A stretch of 51,435 bases of DNA from Thermodesulfobacteriota bacterium (lineage in GTDB: Bacteria > Desulfobacterota > Desulfobacteria > Desulfobacterales > JAUWMJ01): the NCBI GenBank assembly GCA_034189135.1, contig JAXHVO010000031.1, forward strand, positions 1-51,435, written 5' to 3'. Every line of letters starts with the position of its first letter. The first letter of the stretch is position 1. Of this stretch, positions 42,778 through 48,716 are shown piece by piece. The position numbers were made by a program, and so were the translations under genes. Under the pieces are notes generated by a model. It searched no databases, was not told the origin of the DNA, and saw only the letters and a program-made list of their open reading frames with translations.

Positions 42778-44695
42778 AACCGGCATTTTTTACCGCATGA
42801 CCGACGGCGGCGTGGATGTTCGCGGCATCGATGAAGAGAAACGAACGGTGAAGCTGTCCTTTTCATCCGAAGCGCCGGTGGATCGGTATTTCGGGCAGGA
42901 AATTTTAAACCATGACCAAAAAAGTGTCAATTTGACATTTTTAAACAGCGGTCGCGCGCCGCTGTTGAAAGATCATTTTTCGTTTGAACAGACAGGGGTG
43001 GTTGAATCCGCCAGGATCGGGACTGACCGTATGGGCCGGGCAGTGGTGCGATTTGGAAAGTCGCAGCTTGCCGATGACGAATTCAACGACGTGGTGGACG
43101 GCATTCGGTCGAACGTGTCGGTCGGATACCGCATAAACAAGATGGTTCTTGAGGAACAAAGCGAGGAAAACGGGGACGTTTACCGCGTGGTCGATTGGGA
43201 ACCATTGGAAATCAGTATCGTTTCGATCCCCGCGGATCAGAGCGTCGGCGTTGGACGCGCCGCCAGAGATTCCCGGGAGTTTGAAACCATGGTTATTAGC
43301 GAAAGGAGTGTAAACAAAATGCCTGATCAAATAGTTAAACAACCCGATGCCGTCGTTACCCGGTCGGATCCGCCCACAGCGGCCGCACCCAAAGCACCGG
43401 AAATCGATGTGGACCAGATTCGACGCGAAACCGCCCAAGCCGAACAGAGACGGGCGGCGGATATTATCGCGCTGGGTGAAATGCACGGCTATCGCGACGA
43501 TGCCATCCAGGCCATCAAGGACGGAAAAACCGTGGATCAGTTCCGCCAGTTCGTTTTGGACAAGCTGGCCGAAAAGGGCCTCACGCCGGTGGAGGATCCG
43601 GATCCGGCCATCGGGTTATCCGGGAACGAACAGCGCCAGTTTTCCTTTATCCGCCTGATTCGTGCCCTGGCCGATCCTAAAGATGCCAAGCTGGCCGAGG
43701 AGGCCGGGTTCGAGCTCGAATGCAGCCGGGCGGTGGCAGATAAAATCAAAAAGGCGCCGCGCGGTGCGTTTATTCCGTGGGACGTCATGCTGCACGGTCA
43801 ACGAGATCTGAACACCACCGATGACGCCGCGCTGGTGGCGACCAACCTGCTGGCCGGATCGTTTATCGACGTGTTGCGAAATAAGATGGTGGTCAAGCTG
43901 GCCGGCGCACGCATCCTGGACGGTCTGATCGGTAACGTGGCCATTCCCAAAAAGACCGCAGGTGCTTCCGTGTACTGGGTGGCCGAGGGTATCACGGAAA
44001 ACCCGACCGAAAGCGAAGCGAGCTACGGAACGGTTTCCCTGAGCCCGAAAACCGTGGGCACTTACACCGAAATTACCCGGCAAATGCTGTTGCAGTCCAC
44101 CCCGGCCATAGAGATGCTGACCCGCGACGATCTGGCGGTGGCGGTGGCCCTGGGCATCGATCTTGCCGCACTCCACGGCACCGGGGTAAGCAATCAGCCC
44201 ACCGGGATCGCGGCCACGTCCGGCATCGGCAGTGTGGCCGGCGGCGCCAACGGACTGGCACCCACCGATGATCACATTATCGACCTGGAAACCGAGGTTG
44301 CCATCGACAACGCCGATCTGGGCGCTCTGGCCTATATCACCAACGCCAAGGTTCGCGGCAAGCTGAAAAAGACCGATATCGGCACCGATACCGGCCAGAG
44401 GGTATGGGATCGTCAAAGCCCCAAATCACCGCTGAACGGATACCCGGCCCATGTGACCAACCAGGTGAAAAGCGACCTGGACAAGGGAACATCCACCGGC
44501 GTTTGCAGTGCCATCTTTTTCGGCAACTGGTCCGATCTGTTAATCGGCATGTGGGGTGCTCTGGATATCCTGGTCGATCCTTACACCTACAGCAAATCCG
44601 GCGGTCTTCTGGTCCGGGCGCTGCAGGATGTCGATACCGCGGTCCGCCATGCCGAAAGCTTTTCGGCCATGCTGGACGCGTTAACCACACCTTAA
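42740..44695 (+). CDS. Fused prohead protease and HK97-type major capsid protein
   Basis: 651 residues. The N-terminal 190 residues resemble HK97-type prohead proteases (RGIDEEKRTVKLSFSSEAPVDRYFG, LLKDHF with a candidate catalytic His, IRSNVSVGYRI with a candidate Ser, EPLEISIVSIPADQSVG). A Gln/Ala/Glu-rich scaffold-like helix (about 230-300) follows, then the HK97 capsid fold (AEGITENPTESEASYGTVSLSPKTVGTYTEITRQMLLQS, ALHGTGVSNQPTGI, FFGNWSDLLIGMWG). One gene thus encodes protease, scaffold and shell. An internal start at 43319 could give capsid alone. Confidence 0.9.
   Translation: MSKKSSQKSTTIKTGIFYRMTDGGVDVRGIDEEKRTVKLSFSSEAPVDRYFGQEILNHDQKSVNLTFLNSGRAPLLKDHFSFEQTGVVESARIGTDRMGRAVVRFGKSQLADDEFNDVVDGIRSNVSVGYRINKMVLEEQSEENGDVYRVVDWEPLEISIVSIPADQSVGVGRAARDSREFETMVISERSVNKMPDQIVKQPDAVVTRSDPPTAAAPKAPEIDVDQIRRETAQAEQRRAADIIALGEMHGYRDDAIQAIKDGKTVDQFRQFVLDKLAEKGLTPVEDPDPAIGLSGNEQRQFSFIRLIRALADPKDAKLAEEAGFELECSRAVADKIKKAPRGAFIPWDVMLHGQRDLNTTDDAALVATNLLAGSFIDVLRNKMVVKLAGARILDGLIGNVAIPKKTAGASVYWVAEGITENPTESEASYGTVSLSPKTVGTYTEITRQMLLQSTPAIEMLTRDDLAVAVALGIDLAALHGTGVSNQPTGIAATSGIGSVAGGANGLAPTDDHIIDLETEVAIDNADLGALAYITNAKVRGKLKKTDIGTDTGQRVWDRQSPKSPLNGYPAHVTNQVKSDLDKGTSTGVCSAIFFGNWSDLLIGMWGALDILVDPYTYSKSGGLLVRALQDVDTAVRHAESFSAMLDALTTP
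43304..43321 (+). promoter_or_regulatory. Internal ribosome binding site and start for capsid-only product
   Basis: AAGGAG at 43303-43308 lies 10 nt before an in-frame ATG at 43319 (residue 194, MPDQIVKQP). It falls exactly at the boundary of the protease and scaffold/capsid parts. Initiation here would give a protein of about 458 residues. Confidence 0.65.
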
Positions 44696-44795
44696 CCGGG
44701 AAAGATATAAGGGTTGACGAATGGTTTTAGCAACCACCAACGCGGGCGCGCTCATATCCGGGCGCGTCCGCTCAACTACCAACAAGGGGGTTATT

Positions 44796-45068
44796 ATGCC
44801 CGAAATCAAGCAAATTACCATTGCCCGCAACACGGTTGCGGGAGGAAAAGCGGTGGAAGTGGGTGACGTGTTAACCGTGGGAGAAGACATCAGCGAAAAC
44901 GACGCCCTGTTTTTAACCCAGATCAAAAAAGCGGTTTCTGATGTTGATGTAGAGAAAGACATGGAAATCGATCCGTCAAAAATGACGGGGCCGGATCCGG
45001 AAAACCGTGAAACCGAGCAGGAAAAGACAATCGCCAAACGCGGGGCGAATAAAAAAGGCAGAAGGTAA
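44796..45068 (+). CDS. Small phage protein between capsid and head-tail genes
   Basis: 90 residues, not assigned. EIKQITIARNTVAGGKAVEVGDVLTVGEDISENDALFLTQIKKAV looks like a small beta-rich domain followed by an acidic and basic tail. Proteins of this size and place often bind the head-tail junction or decorate the capsid. The ATG at 44796 has a clear AAGGGGG site; an upstream in-frame ATG (44721) would add 25 residues with no such site. The stop codon lies inside the left arm of a hairpin at 45063-45120. Confidence 0.6.
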   Translation: MPEIKQITIARNTVAGGKAVEVGDVLTVGEDISENDALFLTQIKKAVSDVDVEKDMEIDPSKMTGPDPENRETEQEKTIAKRGANKKGRR

Positions 45069-45120
45069 AAGGCTGAAGACTGAAGGAAAAAGCGTTCAAT
45101 CACCCTTCAGCCTTCTACCT
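45063..45120 (+). other. 15-16-bp hairpin after the small head gene
   Basis: AGGTAAAAGGCTGAAG at 45063-45078 pairs with CTTCAGCCTTCTACCT at 45105-45120 (one mismatch) around a 26-nt loop. It lies in the gap between the small gene and the head-tail joining gene, includes the stop codon of the former, and has no T-run. Confidence 0.65.
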
Positions 45121-45154
45121 TAAACCTATTACCTGAAAACATGGAGTGTTTTTA

Positions 45155-45457
45155 ATGGCCTTTACCGAAGACATCGACACTTTTTTCAACACCGATGATT
45201 TTGCCGTGGCGGCGACCTATACCCCGCTTGTCGGCCTGCCTTCCACCGTAAACGGCATATTCGACGATGAGTATTTTGACGAGGTCGGCGGCTCGGTGGG
45301 CATTGAAGGATCGCAGCCGAGATTTACCTGCAAACTGGAAGATATTGCCGCCGTTGAACAGGGTGACGCTTTGACCGTTTCCGGTGTATCATACGAGATC
45401 GTTAATGTGCAAAAGGACGGCACCGGCATTGTGGTTTTGGTATTAGAGGAACAGTAA
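45155..45457 (+). CDS. Head-tail joining protein (gpFII-like)
   Basis: 100 residues. A small beta-rich protein: FAVAATYTPLVGLPSTVNGIFDDEYF, RFTCKLEDIAAVEQGDALTVSGVSYEIVNVQKDGTGIVVLVLE, the standard layout of head-tail joining proteins of the gpFII/attachment group. The start at 45155 (MAFTED) has GGAG 8 nt upstream. It is followed 3 nt later by the tail terminator gene, as in other siphophages. Confidence 0.75.
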   Translation: MAFTEDIDTFFNTDDFAVAATYTPLVGLPSTVNGIFDDEYFDEVGGSVGIEGSQPRFTCKLEDIAAVEQGDALTVSGVSYEIVNVQKDGTGIVVLVLEEQ

Positions 45458-45460
45458 CAC

Positions 45461-45871
45461 ATGGCTCATAAAAGAAAACAGATCCGGGACCAGGTCAAAA
45501 CGGTTTTAACCGGCCTGGTCACCACCGGAAACAGGGTGTTTGTCAGCCGTGTGTATCCGCTGAAAACCTCTCAGCTTCCGGGACTGCTCATCTATACCGT
45601 GGAGGAAGAAAGCGAGCCTGGCGGAAGCCGGGCAATCGATCGCATGCTTACCCTGGCCGTTGAAGGCTATGTCAAAGCCATCGGCGGGGCCATCGATGAC
45701 ACCCTGGATCTGATTGCCGAAGAGGTTGAAGGCGCCATCGATGCGGACCGCAGTTTAAACGGCCTGGCGGTGTATGCCCATATCGCATCAACCGAAATCG
45801 AATTTGACGCCGAAAGCGACAAACCGGTGGGCATTATTGTGATGAAATTTTCCATCAATTACCGAACATAA
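45461..45871 (+). CDS. Tail terminator-like protein (gpU-like)
   Basis: 136 residues. RDQVKTVLTGLVTTGNRVFVSRVYPLKTSQLPGLLIYT and LDLIAEEVEGAIDADRSLNGLAVYAHIASTEIEFD match the layout of lambda gpU-type tail terminators, which cap the tail and stop its elongation. Its place between head-tail joining and tail tube genes fits. Confidence 0.8.
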   Translation: MAHKRKQIRDQVKTVLTGLVTTGNRVFVSRVYPLKTSQLPGLLIYTVEEESEPGGSRAIDRMLTLAVEGYVKAIGGAIDDTLDLIAEEVEGAIDADRSLNGLAVYAHIASTEIEFDAESDKPVGIIVMKFSINYRT

Positions 45872-45881
45872 GGAGTCAATC

Positions 45882-46274
45882 ATGGCAGTACAACATGGAA
45901 ATGACGGCATTGTAAAAGTGGCCACCAACGCCGTCGCCGAGGTTCAGAAATGGACCTATGAGGAAGAAGATGTCGCCCTGGCGCCGATCACGTCCATGGG
46001 GGACACGGAAGAAACCTATTTGCCATCGGGATGCAAAAGAGGCGGCGGCAGCATTGAATGTTTGTTCGACGATGCGGACCCCAACGGACAGGATCTACTG
46101 GTGATCGGATCTTCCGTTTCGCTCAAACTTTACCCGGCCAACGATTCAAGCGGGGACGTGGAATATTCCGGGGACGTATATGTCGAAAAGCGCTCCGTCG
46201 AGATCAGCAAAGAGGATCCCAACGCCATCAAGTTTGATTTTAAAGGCGTCCTTGCGAAAGGAACGGTGGTTTAA
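45882..46274 (+). CDS. Major tail tube protein
   Basis: 130 residues, beta-rich. GNDGIVKVATNAVAEVQKWTYEEEDV, SGCKRGGGSIECLFDDADPNGQDLL and KRSVEISKEDPNAIKFDFKGVLAKG fit the gpV-like tail tube fold of siphophages. An AAGGAGTCAATC site precedes the ATG. The stop overlaps the next start by 1 nt. Confidence 0.8.
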   Translation: MAVQHGNDGIVKVATNAVAEVQKWTYEEEDVALAPITSMGDTEETYLPSGCKRGGGSIECLFDDADPNGQDLLVIGSSVSLKLYPANDSSGDVEYSGDVYVEKRSVEISKEDPNAIKFDFKGVLAKGTVV

Positions 46275-46609
46275 TGGATATCATCGAAAACGCAAAGCAG
46301 CATTTCCAGCAAAAGGAAACCAAACATATCGAAGTGCCGGAATGGGGCGACGAAAACGGGCCGCTGATTATCTATGCCGAACCATTGACGTTGAACGATA
46401 AACAGCGGGTTTACAAAAAAGCAAAAGAAGGTGAATTGTTATCTCTTGCATGGGTGCTGATCTGGTTTGCCAGGGACAAAAACGGTGAAAATCTTTTTAC
46501 CATTGAACATAAACACGCCCTGATTCATGCGGTTGATCCGGCTGTTTTATCTAAAATTGCAAACGAGATAATGGAAGCGCCCACGGTGGAAGAGCTTGAA
46601 AAAAAATAG
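46274..46609 (+). CDS. Tail assembly chaperone, short form (gpG-like)
   Basis: 111 residues. MDIIENAKQHFQQKETKHIEVPEWGDENGPLIIYAEPLTLNDKQRVYKKA-type start, typical of tail chaperones, and a helical rest. It ends at a TAG directly after an A8 run (46599-46606), where ribosomes can slip to the -1 frame. The short form would bind the tape measure protein during tail assembly. Confidence 0.82.
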   Translation: MDIIENAKQHFQQKETKHIEVPEWGDENGPLIIYAEPLTLNDKQRVYKKAKEGELLSLAWVLIWFARDKNGENLFTIEHKHALIHAVDPAVLSKIANEIMEAPTVEELEKK

Positions 46610-46746
46610 CAAGCGATCCGGACCTCTATAACGAATACCGAATTGCAGCGGCTTTGCGTAAAACGCTCGCCGAAATCCGGCAAATTTCGGTGGAAGAATA
46701 CAACGGCTGGATCGCTTTTTTTAATTTAATGGAAAAGCAAGGTTAA
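46274..46746 (+). CDS. Tail assembly chaperone, -1 frameshift product (gpGT-like)
   Basis: Predicted joined product of about 157 residues. The zero frame GAA AAA AAA TAG contains the slippery heptamer A-AAA-AAA (46600-46606). After -1 slippage the frame continues from 46606 with IASDPDLYNEYRIAAALRKT and 26 more residues, ending at 46746 in NLMEKQG, just before the tape measure start. The -1 frame has no start codon of its own at its beginning, and its coding-like sequence would otherwise be unexplained. This is the conserved G/GT arrangement of siphophages. Confidence 0.8.
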
Positions 46747-46748
46747 AT

Positions 46749-47972
46749 ATGGCCAAAGATGTTAAATTTGACATTCGGGGACAGGACAAATCCGCCGCGG
46801 CGTTTAACTCGGTTAAAAGAAATCTTAGCGGAATTACCAAATCCCTGGGAGGCCTGAAAACCATGGCCGTGGGTATGGCGGCGGGTGTGGCCGGCATTTA
46901 TGCCCTGGGTAAAGGCATCGAAACCGTCACCCAGGCGGCCATGACCCAGCGGGACGCCGAGGCAAAGCTCGGAGCGGTTTTACAATCCACCGGCCACGCC
47001 GCCGGCTTTACCCTGGACCAGCTAAAAAACATGGCCGCCGGTTTGCAGCAAGTCACCACTTTCGGGGACGAAACGGTGTTGTCCGGCATGGCCATTCTGG
47101 CCACCTTTAAAAATATTCGGGGCGAAGGTTTTGAACGCACCGCCAAGGCCGCCCTGGACATGTCCACCGTCATGGGCACCGATTTAAAATCTTCTATGGT
47201 CATGCTGGGTAAAGCGCTGAACGATCCAATAGCCAACTTAAGCGCCCTTTCCCGGTCAGGCGTCCAGTTCAACGTGCAACAGAAAGAAATGATCAAGGAT
47301 CTGGTTGAATCCGGCGACCTGATGACCGCCCAGGGCATTATTCTACAGGAGCTCGAATCACAGTTCGGCGGTGCGGCCGAGGCCGCGGGCGGCCCCTTCA
47401 ATAAGGCCCTGGGGCAGTTGAAAAACGCCTGGGGGGATCTGCTGGAGGAAATCGGCTTTGCCATTGTGGACAACGAGGCTTTTATGGCCATCCTGGATGA
47501 AGTCAAAAACATCATACAGGAGATGATCCCTTATGTGGGGGATCTGGTGGACGATTTTGCGGCATGGATCGGTCCGGCGGATCAGCTCCGGGCCAAACTG
47601 GACATGTTTTTAGCAACGGTAAACGCAATGATCTGGCCGTTAAAGCAGCTGTGGAAACTGATGAACCTAGTCGGCAAGGGAATCGGTACCGGCGCGGCCA
47701 TGGCCTATACCGCCGGTGAAAAGGTACTCGGTTATCAGACCGGGACCGGTCCGGCCGGCCTTCCTTCGGACGGTCTTTTTTACGGCCATAAAAAAGAAAT
47801 CGTTTTAAATCAGGCGGAATCAGAGGCGATGCGCAGCGGCGCCGGCGGCGGTGAAAAGCATTACCATTTTCACCTGGAAACCCTGGCCGCCGATCCAACC
47901 ACCCTGCGCAATGCGGCGCAAATTTTCAAAAGAGAAATGGACGCCTTAGATCATCGATGGGGGGAAGCTTAA
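46749..47972 (+). CDS. Tape measure protein, short
   Basis: 407 residues. FDIRGQDKSAAAFNSVKRNLSGITKSLGGLKTMAVGMAAGVAGIYALGKGIETV at the N-terminus (helix plus hydrophobic segment), followed by phage-tail length-type motifs (TTFGDETVLSGMAILATFKNI, ALDMSTVMGTDLKSSMVMLGKALNDP, GPFNKALGQLKNAWGDLLEEIG). The C-terminus has an HYHFHLETLA strand. By the usual rule of about 0.15 nm per residue, the tail would be roughly 60 nm; this is an estimate. It directly follows the chaperone gene. Confidence 0.88.
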   Translation: MAKDVKFDIRGQDKSAAAFNSVKRNLSGITKSLGGLKTMAVGMAAGVAGIYALGKGIETVTQAAMTQRDAEAKLGAVLQSTGHAAGFTLDQLKNMAAGLQQVTTFGDETVLSGMAILATFKNIRGEGFERTAKAALDMSTVMGTDLKSSMVMLGKALNDPIANLSALSRSGVQFNVQQKEMIKDLVESGDLMTAQGIILQELESQFGGAAEAAGGPFNKALGQLKNAWGDLLEEIGFAIVDNEAFMAILDEVKNIIQEMIPYVGDLVDDFAAWIGPADQLRAKLDMFLATVNAMIWPLKQLWKLMNLVGKGIGTGAAMAYTAGEKVLGYQTGTGPAGLPSDGLFYGHKKEIVLNQAESEAMRSGAGGGEKHYHFHLETLAADPTTLRNAAQIFKREMDALDHRWGEA

Positions 47973-48716
47973 ATGGCCTGGACGGTGACATTTTACCCGT
48001 ACAATATTCTGGAATCCGGCACAGTCGATGTGACCGGGGATCCGGACACCGGATTTCCCGAAAGCCGGCTGTACGACCGGGCGGTTTCGCTGTTCTGGAA
48101 AGATACGGTGGCAGAGGCCAAAAATTTCACCGCAGACCAAGGCGCATCCGGCAACCTGGGAGTCGATTTTCTCGCCATTCCCAAGCATAACTTTTCCGGC
48201 ATCGCCATGCAGTGGCAGTACAGCAATGACAACTTTGTGGCCGATATTCATGATGCCGTCATTGACTGGAACCAGGGAGACAACAGCCAGATCATTAAAA
48301 CCCTGGCAAGCCCGGTCACACAGCGTTACTGGAGGGTGACTCTGGCATCCATGACCAATCCCAAATGCAGCGAAATTTTCATGTCAAAGGGTTATTCGTT
48401 CAATGCGCTGCGTGAAGGCAATCCCACCGGGCGCGATATCGATAAGGTCCGCTGGCAGGAAACGGTCGGCGGCGTGGAACGATCGACCAAAATCGGCAAC
48501 AAACGCAAAGCCCGCACCTATAATTTCTGGATGTCGGCTGCGGAATATGCCAGCTTACTAACCATTAAAAATTATCTGAATGATTATGCAAAACCATTCT
48601 ATTTCAAGGATCATAAAGATAATTATTATATGGCCAGATTTGATGGCATGCCGGCAGAAAATTTTGATCACAATACACATACCCGCGTGATGGTTAATAT
48701 CAAAGAGATGATTTGA
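47973..48716 (+). CDS. Phage tail protein (distal tail or baseplate)
   Basis: 247 residues, not assigned to a named family. YDRAVSLFWKDTVAEAKNFTADQGASGNLGVDFLAIPKHNFSG and YWRVTLASM have the look of a discoidin-like beta domain, while the C-terminal part (YNFWMSAAEYASLLTIKNYLNDYAKPFYFKDH) is like distal tail proteins. The ATG follows the tape measure stop directly (TAAATG) with GGGGGGAAG before it. In siphophages this position holds a distal tail or baseplate component. Confidence 0.65.
   Translation: MAWTVTFYPYNILESGTVDVTGDPDTGFPESRLYDRAVSLFWKDTVAEAKNFTADQGASGNLGVDFLAIPKHNFSGIAMQWQYSNDNFVADIHDAVIDWNQGDNSQIIKTLASPVTQRYWRVTLASMTNPKCSEIFMSKGYSFNALREGNPTGRDIDKVRWQETVGGVERSTKIGNKRKARTYNFWMSAAEYASLLTIKNYLNDYAKPFYFKDHKDNYYMARFDGMPAENFDHNTHTRVMVNIKEMI

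Noticed and set aside
43616-44416. Long minus-strand open frame (266 codons) opposite the capsid gene
   Set aside because: It is a codon-bias shadow of the GC-richer capsid gene; it has no ribosome binding site and no recognisable domain, and the plus strand is clearly coding.
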